A stretch of 64,000 nucleotides of DNA from Solibacillus isronensis (GTDB lineage Bacteria; Bacillota; Bacilli; Bacillales_A; Planococcaceae), in NCBI RefSeq assembly GCF_900168685.1, contig NZ_FVZN01000014.1, forward strand, positions 2,284,012 to 2,348,011, written 5' to 3'. This document shows, piece after piece, positions 1 through 9,527 of this stretch (within the stretch, counting starts at the first letter, position 1; every line of letters starts with the position of its first letter). Position numbers and translations under genes: made by a program. Below the pieces are notes generated by a model that worked only from the letters and a program-made list of their open reading frames with translations, searched no databases and was not told the DNA's origin.

Positions 1-159
1 ATTATAAATATCCGTTAAATGTGGAAATTTATCCGAAAATTGAGTTCCTTCATCAGAGGATGTAAATAATCCAATTTCTTCTACTTCTTTATGATTATGC
101 AAAAACCGTAGTAGTTCTAGTCCGCCGTACCCTGTTGCACCAATAATACCTGCTTTCAT
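1..159 (-). CDS. argC: N-acetyl-gamma-glutamyl-phosphate reductase, N-terminal part (cut by window edge)
   Basis: Only the first 53 codons lie in the window. The product begins MKAGIIGATGYGGLELLRFL, the NADP-binding GATGYGG motif of ArgC, which reduces N-acetylglutamyl phosphate to the semialdehyde in arginine synthesis. The ATG is preceded by GAGGTGA at a good distance. A promoter is visible upstream. In related Bacillales argC heads the argCJBD operon, which would continue to the left of the window. The motif and start make the call firm, although the catalytic part is not seen. Confidence 0.88.
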   Translation of the reverse strand, partial: MKAGIIGATGYGGLELLRFLHNHKEVEEIGLFTSSDEGTQFSDKFPHLTDIYN

Positions 160-222
160 GTTGTCACCTCGTCATTTTTATGTAGCCGAAAAAATTTTTA
201 CGAATTCTAAATGATAAAAATA

Positions 223-251
223 AGTATAAGTATGTATATTTATTTAGTCAA
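223..251 (-). promoter_or_regulatory. SigA-type promoter of argC
   Basis: On the minus strand TTGACT (246-251) and TATACT (223-228) are separated by exactly 17 bases, 64 bases before the argC start. The AT-rich spacer resembles the ARG boxes bound by ArgR/AhrC in Bacillus, but it is too degenerate to call an operator. Confidence 0.65.
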
Positions 252-302
252 CTGTATTTTTATATAATTGTAGATTATTCTAAATTATCATTAAATAATA
301 AT

Positions 303-330
303 GCAAAAGGCGCCTACATATGTAAGCGCC
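303..330 (-). terminator. Rho-independent terminator of acsA
   Basis: The inverted repeat GGCGCTTACA/TGTAGGCGCC at 309-330 is followed on the minus strand by TTTT. It lies 29 bases behind the acsA stop. Confidence 0.75.
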
Positions 331-358
331 CCGATTTCAGAAGTACTGGCATATAAAG

Positions 359-2086
359 TTAATCTTCCATTGTTGATAAGTCGCCTGCCGGTAAATCGAG
401 TTCCCACGCCTTTAACACGCGGCGCATAATTTTACCGCTTCGAGTTTTCGGCAACTTATCTCTGAATTCAATTTCTCGTGGTGCTGAATGGGCAGATAAT
501 CCTGTTTTTACAAAGTCCCGAATATTCGTTTCAAGCGCTTCACTAGGCTCTACCCCTTCGCGTAATGAAATAAATGCCTTTATAATTTCACCGCGCACCG
601 GGTCTGGTTTACCAATTACACCTGCTTCCACTACATCAGGATGTTCAAGCAGTTTACTTTCCACTTCAAATGGTCCAACTCGTTCTCCAGCCGTCATAAT
701 AACATCGTCTACTCGACCTTGGAACCAGAAATATCCTTCCTCATCCTTAAATGCAGAATCTCCTGAAACATACCATTCTCCTTTTAAGAAATAAGATTCA
801 TAGCGTTCGGGATTCCCCCAAATTTGCCGCATCATCGCCGGCCACCCTTTTTTGATAGCCAAATTCCCCATCGTATAAGGCGGTACTTCATTGCCTTGAT
901 CATCTACAATCGTTGCATAAATTCCCGGCACAGGTTTGCCCATTGAGCCCGGCTTAATATCCATCGATGGGTAGTTGCAGATCATATGACCCCCTGTTTC
1001 CGTCATCCACCATGTGTCGTGAATACGATGATTTAAAATCTCCATACCCCATTTCACTACTTCCGGGTTTAATGGTTCACCAACCGATAAAACGTGACGA
1101 AGTGTAGAAAGATTATATTTACCGATAATATTCGGACCTGCACCCATCAACATTCGAAATGCGGTTGGCGCACTATACCATACCGTGACTCCATATTCCT
1201 CAATTGCTCCATACCAAGATTGTGGACTGAAACGCCCCCCGATAACTACATTCGTCACACCATTTAACCATGGACCAAATATTCCGTAAGCTGTCCCAGT
1301 CACCCAACCAGGATCGGCTGTGCACCAGTAAATATCATCTTCCTTCAAATCCAGTACCCACTGTGCTGTCTGATATTGCTGAACCATTGCATAATGGACC
1401 TGCAATACCCCTTTTGGAGCACCTGTTGAGCCGGAAGTATAATGCAAAAGGGAGCCATCTTCCTTATCGACCCATTCAATGTCAAAATCCTGAGATGCCT
1501 CTGCAAAGTATTTATTAAAATCTAATATCTTATCAGTTTCTTCTATATTTTCCCCGACTACAAAAACCGTTTTTAAATGCGGCAGCTTTTCTAGCGGTAC
1601 TCTGTTCAACAGTGCAGGCGTTGTAATGATTGCTGTCGCCTCACTATCCATTAAACGGTCATATACCGCACCTTCCATAAATGCTTCAAATAATGGCCCA
1701 ACAATTGCGCCAATTTTCAATGCACCAATTAAGCTGAAATAAAGCTCCGGCGTGCGTGGCATAAAAATAAAAATACGTTCCCCTTTTTTTAAGTCCGCCT
1801 TTTCCTTCAACACATTCGCAGCTTTATTCGTATGACGTTTCATATCATAAAAAGAATAGGCTTCTTTTCTGTTCCCATCATTATAATAAAGAGCGACTTT
1901 GTTTTTGCGGTGTGATGTTGCGTGCCGGTCTATTGCTTCATATGCAATATTGACCTTCCCCGTTTCAAACCAAGAAAATGCTGTTTCACTATGTTGCCAA
2001 TCATGATTCGCAGCTGTTTCCTCATAATTTTTTAGATTATGTTCCCCCGGAATAACTGCAAGCTTTTCCATTGTTTTCATCCCCAT
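359..2086 (-). CDS. acsA: Acetyl-CoA synthetase (AMP-forming)
   Basis: 575 aa, close to the 572 aa of B. subtilis AcsA. It activates acetate to acetyl-CoA through acetyl-AMP. The ATP-binding P-loop YTSGSTGAPKG lies near residue 215, the A8 region with YVSGDSA in the C-terminal third, and the acylatable lysine in PKTRSGKIMRR is about K552. That lysine is the known target of AcuA acetylation in B. subtilis. The start MGMKTMEK was preferred over an upstream frame extension because AAAGGGG sits 8 bases before this ATG. The gene is divergent from acuABC, whose products switch it off and on. Confidence 0.96.
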   Translation of the reverse strand: MGMKTMEKLAVIPGEHNLKNYEETAANHDWQHSETAFSWFETGKVNIAYEAIDRHATSHRKNKVALYYNDGNRKEAYSFYDMKRHTNKAANVLKEKADLKKGERIFIFMPRTPELYFSLIGALKIGAIVGPLFEAFMEGAVYDRLMDSEATAIITTPALLNRVPLEKLPHLKTVFVVGENIEETDKILDFNKYFAEASQDFDIEWVDKEDGSLLHYTSGSTGAPKGVLQVHYAMVQQYQTAQWVLDLKEDDIYWCTADPGWVTGTAYGIFGPWLNGVTNVVIGGRFSPQSWYGAIEEYGVTVWYSAPTAFRMLMGAGPNIIGKYNLSTLRHVLSVGEPLNPEVVKWGMEILNHRIHDTWWMTETGGHMICNYPSMDIKPGSMGKPVPGIYATIVDDQGNEVPPYTMGNLAIKKGWPAMMRQIWGNPERYESYFLKGEWYVSGDSAFKDEEGYFWFQGRVDDVIMTAGERVGPFEVESKLLEHPDVVEAGVIGKPDPVRGEIIKAFISLREGVEPSEALETNIRDFVKTGLSAHSAPREIEFRDKLPKTRSGKIMRRVLKAWELDLPAGDLSTMED

Positions 2087-2216
2087 GAAAAATCCCCTTT
2101 CATTAAAAACTACAATCATTTTACAATAAAAATACTATAATAGGCAAAATATTTAAAACTTTCAATCAATTTAATTACATCTCGCGAATTTAAGCGTATT
2201 TTCGCATGAAATAGAG

Positions 2217-2222
2217 TATAAT
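2217..2222 (+). promoter_or_regulatory. Probable -10 box of acuABC
   Basis: TATAAT lies 29 bases before the acuA start in the acsA-acuA divergent region. No convincing -35 box is seen, and no sequence matches the CcpA cre consensus well. Confidence 0.4.
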
Positions 2223-2250
2223 AGATGTATTAAAAGCAGGTGGTGTGATT

Positions 2251-2883
2251 ATGATTCATGTGAAAAATTATTATCGTCTTGAATTCAAAACGAAGAATGG
2301 TAATGTTTTAGTAGAAGGACCTGTTTCTTCCGAAAAACTAGCTACCTACACATTACATGAAGATTTAAAAGCTTTTAGACCTTCCCATCAGCAGCATGAA
2401 GCCCTTGTCGGGATTGCTAAGCTGGAAGAAGGGCGCATTATTGTCATTCGACAGGATAACATTATCGTCGGCTATGTTACGTATCTCTATCCAGATCCGT
2501 TGGAACGCTGGTCTGAAGATCGGATTCAAAATATGATTGAGCTTGGCGCCATTGAAGTCATTCCTGCTTTTAGAGGATCCGGTGCAGGCAAAAAATTATT
2601 GGAAGTATCATTTATGGATGATGCAATGGAAGATTATTTAGTGATTACAACTGAATATTACTGGCATTGGGATTTAAAAGGAACAGGTTTATCTGTTTGG
2701 GAATATAGGAATATGATGGAGAGAATGATGACTTCTGTCAATTTCGAATATTATGCAACAGATGATCCTGAAATTACATCCCATCCTGCCAACTGTCTAA
2801 TGGCGCGTGTAGGGGCACGTGTTGAAAATGAGACATTGGAGAGATTTGACAGACTTCGCTTTAGAAATCGTTTCATGTATTAA
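2251..2883 (+). CDS. acuA: Protein acetyltransferase acting on acetyl-CoA synthetase
   Basis: 210 aa, the same length as B. subtilis AcuA. It is a GNAT-fold enzyme that acetylates the active-site lysine of AcsA and so inactivates it. The acetyl-CoA binding segment IEVIPAFRGSGAGKKLL lies at about residues 105-121. An in-frame GTG exists 6 bases upstream, but the ATG is better placed after AGGTGG (7-base spacing) and gives the usual length. It is first gene of acuABC, with acuB 25 bases downstream. Confidence 0.93.
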   Translation: MIHVKNYYRLEFKTKNGNVLVEGPVSSEKLATYTLHEDLKAFRPSHQQHEALVGIAKLEEGRIIVIRQDNIIVGYVTYLYPDPLERWSEDRIQNMIELGAIEVIPAFRGSGAGKKLLEVSFMDDAMEDYLVITTEYYWHWDLKGTGLSVWEYRNMMERMMTSVNFEYYATDDPEITSHPANCLMARVGARVENETLERFDRLRFRNRFMY

Positions 2884-2908
2884 TTCTTATCACAAAGGGG
2901 AATGAACA

Positions 2909-3556
2909 ATGATTGTCGAAGAAATTATGCAAAGAGAGATACATACACTCCTGCCTGAAAACACAGTACGTGATGCTGTGCGTCTTATGCGAGATAAAAA
3001 TATCCGTCATGTGCCAATTGTTAACAAAGAGAAACTTGTTGTAGGAATCATTACAGACCATGACTTGAAAAATGCTTTGCCATCTCGTTTGCGCGAAGAA
3101 CCGGACTCTACGATTTATGATGCCCCAATCGAGAAAATCATGGTTAAAAATCCGATAGTCGGTCATCCGCTAGACTTCGTTGAAGAAGTGGCCATGACGT
3201 TTTATGATGCTAAAATCAGCTGTTTACCTATTGTTACTGCCGGAAAACTTGTCGGCATCGTAACGACGACTGATTTACTATATACTTATATCGAATTAAC
3301 AGGCGCACATAAGCCTGGTTCTAAAATTGATATTCGGGTAAATGACAAACCCGGCATGCTTTTTGAGATAACGAAAGTATTCCATGAAAACAAGGCAAAT
3401 GTATTAAGTGTTCTCGTATATCCAGATGGTGAAAATGTGAAATCCCGAATTGTAAGTGTTCGTTTACAAGTAATCAATCCGCTGCATATTATTGAAGAAT
3501 TGCGAAAGCAAGGATACGATGTATTGTGGCCAAACTTGCCTGGCGTCACTTTATGA
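2909..3556 (+). CDS. acuB: AcuB, tandem CBS plus ACT domain protein
   Basis: 215 aa (214 in B. subtilis). Two CBS motifs occupy residues about 1-130 (MIVEEIMQREIHTLLPENTVRDAV and KIMVKNPIVGHP...), a nucleotide-sensing module. An ACT-like ligand-binding domain follows at about 140-210 (IDIRVNDKPGMLFEITKVF). The gene belongs to the acetoin/acetate-use operon, but the biochemical role of AcuB is not settled. AAAGGGGAATG precedes the start. Its TGA overlaps the acuC ATG (ATGA). Confidence 0.92.
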   Translation: MIVEEIMQREIHTLLPENTVRDAVRLMRDKNIRHVPIVNKEKLVVGIITDHDLKNALPSRLREEPDSTIYDAPIEKIMVKNPIVGHPLDFVEEVAMTFYDAKISCLPIVTAGKLVGIVTTTDLLYTYIELTGAHKPGSKIDIRVNDKPGMLFEITKVFHENKANVLSVLVYPDGENVKSRIVSVRLQVINPLHIIEELRKQGYDVLWPNLPGVTL

Positions 3557-4716
3557 AAAAAGCTGTATTTATTTATTCACCAGAACAACTCACTTACAAA
3601 TTTTCGGACACACACCCGTTTAACCATAAGCGATTACACTTAACGATTGATTTACTGAAAAGTATCGGTGCACTCCAAGATGAGGATATCGTCCCTGCTC
3701 GTATTGCAACAGATGAAGAAATTGCGCTGGCTCACGACTTGCAGTATATTGAAATTGTAAAAAAAGCAGGTCATGGCGAGTTAACAGCTCAGCAAGGGGA
3801 ACCATATGGTATTGGTACAGAGGATACACCGATTTTCAAAAATATGCACGAAGCAAGCGCACTATTAGTCGGCGGGACTTTACAGGCGGTCGACCAAGTA
3901 CTGCAAGGTAAATCTCAGCACGCATTAAACTTGGGCGGCGGTCTTCATCACGGTTTCCGTGGAAGAGCTTCCGGTTTTTGCATTTATAACGATAGCAGCG
4001 TAGCTATTAAATATATTCAGAAAAAGTACGGGCTGCGTGTTTTATATGTAGATACTGACGCACATCACGGCGATGGTGTTCAATGGACTTTTTATGATGA
4101 CCCGAATGTATGTACATTATCCATTCATGAGACAGGACGCTATTTGTTTCCGGGTACAGGCAATATAACAGAACGCGGGAATGGTGAAGGGTACGGGACT
4201 TCTTTTAACTTCCCTATTGATGCGTTTACGGAAGATGAGAGCTTCTTGGAAATATATGAACAGTCAATGCGGGAAGTTTTTGAATTCTTCAAACCGGATG
4301 TTGTCTTGACACAAAATGGTGCAGATGCACATTATTTTGACCCTCTAACACATTTATACGGGACGATGAACATATATAAAGAAATACCAAAGCTTGCGCA
4401 TAAATTGGCACATGAATATTGTGAAGGTCGCTGGATTGCAGTTGGTGGCGGAGGCTATGATATTTGGCGGGTTGTACCGCGGGCATGGTCACATATTTGG
4501 ACAGAGATGACCGATCAGCCTGCTCCGACTGGACTGTTACCGCAGCAATGGCTTGATAAATGGCAATCGGAATCACCTGTTCCGCTAATCCCGACTTGGG
4601 ATGATCCAACACCTTTATATGATCCTATTCCGCGTAAAGCAGAAATTGAAGAAAAAAATGCACGAATGCTTGAAAAAGCACTACATATTATTCGTACAGA
4701 AAAAAACCGTTCGTAA
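3553..4716 (+). CDS. acuC: AcuC, class I HDAC-like protein deacetylase
   Basis: 387 aa, as in B. subtilis. It is a Zn-dependent arginase/deacetylase-fold enzyme that removes the acetyl group from AcsA, reversing AcuA. Visible active-site motifs are LGGGLHHG (about 136-143), the metal-binding DTDAHHGDG (about 166-174) and GGGGYD near residue 300. The start overlaps the acuB stop by 4 bases, so translation is probably coupled; the longer upstream frame runs through acuB and was rejected. An ISL3 element sits 25 bases behind the stop and separates the gene from its likely terminator. Confidence 0.95.
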   Translation: MKKAVFIYSPEQLTYKFSDTHPFNHKRLHLTIDLLKSIGALQDEDIVPARIATDEEIALAHDLQYIEIVKKAGHGELTAQQGEPYGIGTEDTPIFKNMHEASALLVGGTLQAVDQVLQGKSQHALNLGGGLHHGFRGRASGFCIYNDSSVAIKYIQKKYGLRVLYVDTDAHHGDGVQWTFYDDPNVCTLSIHETGRYLFPGTGNITERGNGEGYGTSFNFPIDAFTEDESFLEIYEQSMREVFEFFKPDVVLTQNGADAHYFDPLTHLYGTMNIYKEIPKLAHKLAHEYCEGRWIAVGGGGYDIWRVVPRAWSHIWTEMTDQPAPTGLLPQQWLDKWQSESPVPLIPTWDDPTPLYDPIPRKAEIEEKNARMLEKALHIIRTEKNRS

Positions 4717-4733
4717 CGATTGCTACAAAGTTC

Positions 4734-4741
4734 GAACAAAA
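4734..4741. repeat. Target site duplication, left copy
   Basis: GAACAAAA directly abuts the left end of the ISL3 element. The same 8 bases abut the right end at 6114-6121. An 8-bp duplication is typical of the ISL3 family. Confidence 0.9.
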
Positions 4742-6113
4742 GGTTCTAAATCAAATGTTGGGGTGAAATTATTCTAAACAGATTTCATCCCACATGACCA
4801 CCCAAATTTTTATACTTCAAATTTAATAAAATCTTTGCCTTAAAGTGATCGAAACGTCTGAATCCATATGCATTCCGTTTCATCACTTTTGTTTTATTAT
4901 TAATGCCTTCTAAGAAGCCATTTGAATAACCAAATGTAAAGCTATTTAAGATTTCTGTCTGCCAATTTTTAAATGTCTGAATCGCACGTTTAAATGCAGG
5001 AATCCCTGATTCTTCAACTTGTTTGTAGAACTGAAATAGTCCCTCTTTAATCTTTGATACATCGGTTTCTTTTTTTGCCTGATCAAACCATTCACAGTAG
5101 CTTTGTTTTAGATGATACGCTGCTTTTAAAATAGGAGACATCTCTGTATAGCGGGTTAAATAAAATTGATCCGTTTCTTTCAGCTTTTCTGGACGTTTAT
5201 AGAGCACATGCCGCATTCTTTTACACTTTTTCCGGTCGTATTCGTGCCAGTCCTTTTGAACTTCTCGACGAACCGAATCTAGTGCCCAATAAATATAACG
5301 ACAGTAATGAAAGCGATCTGCCACAATGACCGGTCTACCTAAAGACTGGCGGACCGCTGATTTAAAGGAAGGGCTCATATCCATCACCACGATTTCCACT
5401 TCACTTCCGTAACGCTTCAAATAATCTTTAATCGTTTCTTTTCGGCGGTTTGGCAAAATATCGATCGGTTCTTTGGTTTCGGCATTCGCTATAATTAATT
5501 GATATTTTCCTGCGTCGGTATCGCCTTTATATTCATCAATCGCAATCGCTTTCGGCAATTGAACACCTTGGACCATTTCTTTATGCACCATTTTCTTAAA
5601 GCGACGAATTACGGTTGTGCTAGAGGTACCCGTAACCTCCGCTGCTTCTTTAAATGTCTTCGCTTTAATTGCGCGAATGCTTAACGCTTGATTCGCTTCT
5701 TTTGTAAAACGCTGATACCGCTCAATAAAGGATGCTTTTTCAGCGAAGCGCTTTCCACAACCGCATGCATAACGACGGCGCTTATAAAAGATTACGGTCA
5801 TTCGCTCAAACCATTTTAAGTGCTTAATTTTTTGAATCCGGTAATCATGTACTTTCGTAGTCCATTGTTGGCAGGCTGGGCATTGATGTGCCTGACGGGG
5901 AAGTTCAATCGAAATTGCCATACCCATCTCTAACTCTTCAATTTTTGTAATTTCTACATCTTTTAATCCTGGGATATTCATGTTAAAATTCATACAGCAC
6001 AAATCACCTTTCTATTGCTTGTTTCTCGACAATTCAAGTATATAAAAAAGTGTGATTTTGTGCTTTTTTTAGTTGTGAAATTGTTTGAATACCCCAACAA
6101 ATATTATAGAACC
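4742..6113 (-). mobile_element. ISL3-family insertion sequence, complete, 1372 bp
   Basis: The ends are imperfect inverted repeats of about 23 bp. The left end (4742-4764) and the complement of the right end (6113-6091) both begin GGTTCTA and share TGTTGGGGT nine bases further in. Identical 8-bp duplications flank the element. One intact transposase gene fills it. Complete ends, duplication and frame suggest a recent, potentially active insertion. Confidence 0.93.
4785..6002 (-). CDS. ISL3-family transposase
   Basis: 405 aa in the longest frame. The N-terminus has a Cys-rich zinc-binding region (HQCPACQQW and ACGCGKRF at about 38-80), then a helix-turn-helix (FKEAAEVTGTSSTTVIRRF, about 117-135). 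The DDE catalytic residues are visible: D in AIDEYKG, D in VVMDMSPSF and E in NGFLEGINNKTKVMKR. Codons MCCMNFNMNIPG offer three closely spaced ATGs; MNFNMNIPG is an alternative start. No frameshift or stop is seen. Confidence 0.93.
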   Translation of the reverse strand: MCCMNFNMNIPGLKDVEITKIEELEMGMAISIELPRQAHQCPACQQWTTKVHDYRIQKIKHLKWFERMTVIFYKRRRYACGCGKRFAEKASFIERYQRFTKEANQALSIRAIKAKTFKEAAEVTGTSSTTVIRRFKKMVHKEMVQGVQLPKAIAIDEYKGDTDAGKYQLIIANAETKEPIDILPNRRKETIKDYLKRYGSEVEIVVMDMSPSFKSAVRQSLGRPVIVADRFHYCRYIYWALDSVRREVQKDWHEYDRKKCKRMRHVLYKRPEKLKETDQFYLTRYTEMSPILKAAYHLKQSYCEWFDQAKKETDVSKIKEGLFQFYKQVEESGIPAFKRAIQTFKNWQTEILNSFTFGYSNGFLEGINNKTKVMKRNAYGFRRFDHFKAKILLNLKYKNLGGHVG

Positions 6114-6121
6114 GAACAAAA
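6114..6121. repeat. Target site duplication, right copy
   Basis: GAACAAAA follows the right terminal inverted repeat and is identical to 4734-4741. Confidence 0.9.
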
Positions 6122-6135
6122 TTACTATAATAAAA

Positions 6136-6169
6136 CAAAGCGCCTGTCAGCTGATTGACAGGCGCTTTT
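6136..6169. terminator. Bidirectional terminator between acuC and ccpA
   Basis: The stem AGCGCCTGTCA/TGACAGGCGCT carries A runs on the left and T runs on the right, so it can end transcription from both sides. It lies directly behind ccpA. The IS insertion has moved it about 1.4 kb from acuC. Confidence 0.85.
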
Positions 6170-6170
6170 G

Positions 6171-7169
6171 TTATTTACTCGAACCACGCTTTTCTATGCG
6201 GTGAGGTAAGATGACATGTTGCTGTTCAACTTCCTCTTTATTCATATACTTTGTTAATAGGCGCATTGCGACTGCTCCAATATCGTATAAAGGCAATACA
6301 ACACTTGTAAGTCTTGGTCGTACCATACGCGCTAGTTTTGAATTTTCGAAGCTGATGATTTCAACATCATCTGGTACATTTTTTCCGCTATCTTGAATGC
6401 CATGTACTAGTCCAATTGCAAGCTCATCATTCCCGACAAAAATGGCTGTAGGCGGTTGCTGTAGTTCACTTAAATTCTCCCAGCTTTCCAATCCGTCATC
6501 ATAAGAGCCATCTCCGGCAACAATTAAAGCATCATCTAGTTCAATGTTTGCTTTTTCAAGAGCGTCTTTATAGGCTGCAAGTTTATGCTGACCATTCACT
6601 GTATACTGTAACGGACCTGAGACAAATGCAATTCTCCTATGTCCATTATTAATAAGTGTTTCTACAGCTTCCAATGCCGCATTGTAGTAGTCAATGTTTA
6701 CAGAAGCTACTTTTTCAGTGGAACTGATAGATCCTGCCAATACTATCGGTACTGGGCAAGCTTCAACTGCGCGTTGAATATTTTCAGTTACCTCTTCACT
6801 CATCATCACAATACCGTCAACTTGCTTTCCTAGCATCGTATCAAGTAAAGACAGCTCTTTTTCTTCATTTTGATCTGAATTTGCTAAAATAATATTATAG
6901 CGGTACATTGTCGCAATATCTTCAATGCCTCGTGCAAGCTCGGCATTTAAATTATTCGAAATATCAGGGATGATGACTCCTACTGATGTTGTTTTTTTAC
7001 TAGCTAAGCCACGTGCTACTGCATTTGGACGATATTCGAGACGCTCAATCACTTCCAACACTTTTTTTCTTGTCGCAGGCTTAACATTTTGATTTCCATT
7101 TACTACGCGAGATACGGTTGCCATTGATACATTCGCCTCACGTGCAACATCATAAATTGTGACAGTCAA
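6171..7169 (-). CDS. ccpA: Catabolite control protein A
   Basis: 332 aa (334 in B. subtilis). This LacI-family regulator works with HPr-Ser46-P and controls carbon catabolite repression. The N-terminal helix-turn-helix [22 protein letters not shown] (about 3-24) and hinge region [24 protein letters not shown] are nearly those of B. subtilis CcpA. The periplasmic-binding-like effector domain follows. No ATG is available at the N-terminus: the start codon is TTG, 6-7 bases behind AGGGGGAG. The gene sits between the acu operon and aroA, as in Bacillus. Confidence 0.96.
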   Translation of the reverse strand: MTVTIYDVAREANVSMATVSRVVNGNQNVKPATRKKVLEVIERLEYRPNAVARGLASKKTTSVGVIIPDISNNLNAELARGIEDIATMYRYNIILANSDQNEEKELSLLDTMLGKQVDGIVMMSEEVTENIQRAVEACPVPIVLAGSISSTEKVASVNIDYYNAALEAVETLINNGHRRIAFVSGPLQYTVNGQHKLAAYKDALEKANIELDDALIVAGDGSYDDGLESWENLSELQQPPTAIFVGNDELAIGLVHGIQDSGKNVPDDVEIISFENSKLARMVRPRLTSVVLPLYDIGAVAMRLLTKYMNKEEVEQQHVILPHRIEKRGSSK

Positions 7170-7328
7170 AAGTTTCTCCCCCTTTTTATCTTAGTGATAC
7201 AAGTTTTTATAAACGACTAGTTGAACTAATTGTTATGTATAGCTTCATCATATAATATTTTCATTTCTATTTTCAATCTAAAACCTAGTGAATACCTGGT
7301 TTTTTCAGCAATTGTCTTAAAATATTCA

Positions 7329-7360
7329 AAAAGTGTGCTATCAATACGATAGCACTTGTT
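7329..7360 (-). terminator. Terminator of the SDR dehydrogenase gene
   Basis: The stem AGTGCTATC/GATAGCAC around a short loop is followed by TTTTT on the minus strand, just behind the SDR stop codon. Confidence 0.75.
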
Positions 7361-7375
7361 TAAATTCGCTATTTT

Positions 7376-8134
7376 TTATTGAACGGTGTATCCTCCATCC
7401 AATACTACCGCCTGTCCCGTCATCCCTTTTGCTGCATCACTGCATAAATAGATGACTAACGCTGCAATTTCGGAAACATCAATTAAGCGCTTTTGCGGCA
7501 CTAAAGGATAGAGTACTTGCTCCAATACATCTTCAACCGCTATATTCCGTGTTTTCGCTAAATCCTGAAATTGATTTCTAACTAATTCCGTATCGACATA
7601 GCCGGGACAAATTGCATTTACTGTAATTCCGATTGCAGCCGTTTCAAGTGCAGCTACTTTAGTTAAACCGATAACACCGTGTTTAGCGGTATTATAGCCG
7701 GCTTTTCCTGCAAAACCGACCAAACCATTGATGGACGCGATATTAATTATTCTGCCAAAGTTTTGCTGTTTCATAATAGGTAACGCATACTTCATAAAAA
7801 TAAAAGGCCCTACAACCATTACTTTCTGCATCAATTCAAAAATTTCCGTATCAAATTCCTCAATCATGGATACATGTTGGAATCCTGCATTGTTGATCAT
7901 GACATGTAGTGCACCAAACTGCGAAATAACTGAATCGATTGTTTCTTTAATTTGGTCTTCATTGCTGACATCACAAAGTAAATACTTTAAATCCGGTCGT
8001 TCTGTGATGGCTTCTTTTAGTCTTTCTTCATTTTTATCTGAAATAATAACTGTCATCCCACTATTTGAAAGTTCTTTAGCAATTTCAAAACCGATTCCTT
8101 GTGCAGCACCTGTAATTAACGCAATTTTTTGCAC
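7376..8134 (-). CDS. 3-hydroxybutyrate dehydrogenase-like short-chain dehydrogenase
   Basis: 252 aa classical SDR. It has the NAD-binding TGAAQGIG (residues 8-15), the NNAG motif near 85-90, and the catalytic Ser plus YNTAK near residue 150. Overall it most resembles bacterial D-3-hydroxybutyrate dehydrogenases, such as B. subtilis YxjF, which interconvert 3-hydroxybutyrate and acetoacetate. The start is GTG behind AGAGGGA. It stands alone with its own terminator, and no CoA-transferase or thiolase partner is nearby, so the substrate remains inferred. Confidence 0.75.
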   Translation of the reverse strand: MQKIALITGAAQGIGFEIAKELSNSGMTVIISDKNEERLKEAITERPDLKYLLCDVSNEDQIKETIDSVISQFGALHVMINNAGFQHVSMIEEFDTEIFELMQKVMVVGPFIFMKYALPIMKQQNFGRIINIASINGLVGFAGKAGYNTAKHGVIGLTKVAALETAAIGITVNAICPGYVDTELVRNQFQDLAKTRNIAVEDVLEQVLYPLVPQKRLIDVSEIAALVIYLCSDAAKGMTGQAVVLDGGYTVQ

Positions 8135-8221
8135 AATATCATTCCCTCTTTTATAAGGTATTTAGAAAAAATTGTAATTTACCCTACCGCTATTCGTCAA
8201 ATTAAAACTTGCAGAAATACA

Positions 8222-8258
8222 TAAAGGCCCATGTTGAAATTACTCAACATGGGCTTAT
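8222..8258 (-). terminator. Terminator of aroA
   Basis: The stem GCCCATGTTGA/TCAACATGGGC is followed by TTTAT on the minus strand. It lies 7 bases behind the aroA stop. Confidence 0.8.
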
Positions 8259-8264
8259 TAATAA

Positions 8265-9350
8265 TTATTTTGACACTTCGTATTGTTTCATGAATTTTAA
8301 AAGTTCATCGTAGTAAGCATTGAATGTCGGGATATCCATTTGCTGTTGCTGATCCGATAATGCGATTGATGGATCTGGATGCACTTCTGCCATTACACCG
8401 TCTGCTCCAATAGCGATTGCCGCTTTTGAACATGGTAATAATAAATCACGACGACCTGTAGAGTGTGTCACGTCTACCATTACCGGTAAATGTGTTTCTT
8501 GTTTTAAAATCGGAACTGCCGAAATATCCAATGTGTTACGAGTTGCTTTTTCGTATGTGCGAATACCGCGTTCACATAAAATAATGTTTTCATTACCTTT
8601 TGACATGATGTATTCTGCTGCATGGATGAACTCATCAATTGTCGCTGCTAAACCTCGTTTTAATAAGACAGGCTTATTCGTTGCTCCAGCCGCTTTTAAA
8701 AGTTCAAAGTTTTGCATGTTACGGGCACCGATTTGAATCACATCGATGTAATCCAATGCATGGTCTAAATCAGCAGGTGTTACGATTTCAGTGATGACAC
8801 CTAAACCGTATTCTTTAGAAACATCTTTCAAAATCTTTAGCCCGTCCAGACCTAAGCCTTGGAAATCATACGGAGATGTACGTGGTTTGTATGCACCACC
8901 GCGAATTAATTTTAATCCTTTTTCCTGGATTGTTGCAGCTACTGCAGCAACTTGTTCATAAGACTCAACTGCACATGGTCCAAATACGAAAGAAGGAGCA
9001 CCTGTACCGATTAATTCACCATTTACATTAATGACAGTATCTTCTGACTTTTCTTTACGTGAAACGAGTAATTCTTTTTTCTTTTCTGCTTCTAATTGTT
9101 TAAGCGCTGTTTTGAAGATTTGTTTAAAAATATAATCAACCGTCATTTGATTTAACGGACCGTTATTGTTTTCTTTAATTAAGTCAAGCATATGACGCTC
9201 GCGTAGCGGATCATAGCGATTGACACCTTGTTTCTCTTTAATCTTGCCAATTTCTTCTACTACTGATGCACGTTCATTAATTAAACGTAAAATTTCTAAG
9301 TTCAAGCTGTCAATCTGGCTACGTAAGCTTTCTAAATCTTGTTGATGCAT
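8265..9350 (-). CDS. aroA: Bifunctional chorismate mutase / DAHP synthase
   Basis: 361 aa. An AroQ-type chorismate mutase domain spans about residues 1-90 ([30 protein letters not shown]). A class I-beta (KDPG-aldolase type) 3-deoxy-D-arabino-heptulosonate 7-phosphate synthase domain spans about 110-355 ([51 protein letters not shown]). It catalyses the first step of aromatic amino-acid synthesis. The mutase domain serves as the allosteric sensor for prephenate and chorismate in B. subtilis. It is the usual neighbour of ccpA in Bacillus (also called aroG). Confidence 0.95.
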   Translation of the reverse strand: MHQQDLESLRSQIDSLNLEILRLINERASVVEEIGKIKEKQGVNRYDPLRERHMLDLIKENNNGPLNQMTVDYIFKQIFKTALKQLEAEKKKELLVSRKEKSEDTVINVNGELIGTGAPSFVFGPCAVESYEQVAAVAATIQEKGLKLIRGGAYKPRTSPYDFQGLGLDGLKILKDVSKEYGLGVITEIVTPADLDHALDYIDVIQIGARNMQNFELLKAAGATNKPVLLKRGLAATIDEFIHAAEYIMSKGNENIILCERGIRTYEKATRNTLDISAVPILKQETHLPVMVDVTHSTGRRDLLLPCSKAAIAIGADGVMAEVHPDPSIALSDQQQQMDIPTFNAYYDELLKFMKQYEVSK

Positions 9351-9527
9351 ATTCCTCTACCCCTCTTCTTTGCGTATCCGGCACTTTCAGTTAAATAAAA
9401 AGTATGATACATTTTTAAGTAATAATCTTATTATAATCAAACTATTGTAGAATGTCACGCATTTTTAATTTAGCGCTTCAACTCGCTAAAGTATATTGTG
9501 ATAATAATAGAAAGGAAGCGTTTTCAA

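Noticed and set aside
160..222. ARG-box operator in the argC leader
   Set aside because: The sequence is so AT-rich that a degenerate ARG box cannot be told from background; only the promoter is reported.
2087..2250. Possible CcpA cre site between acsA and acuA
   Set aside because: Expected from B. subtilis, but no stretch fits the cre consensus; the best candidate misses the conserved outer bases.
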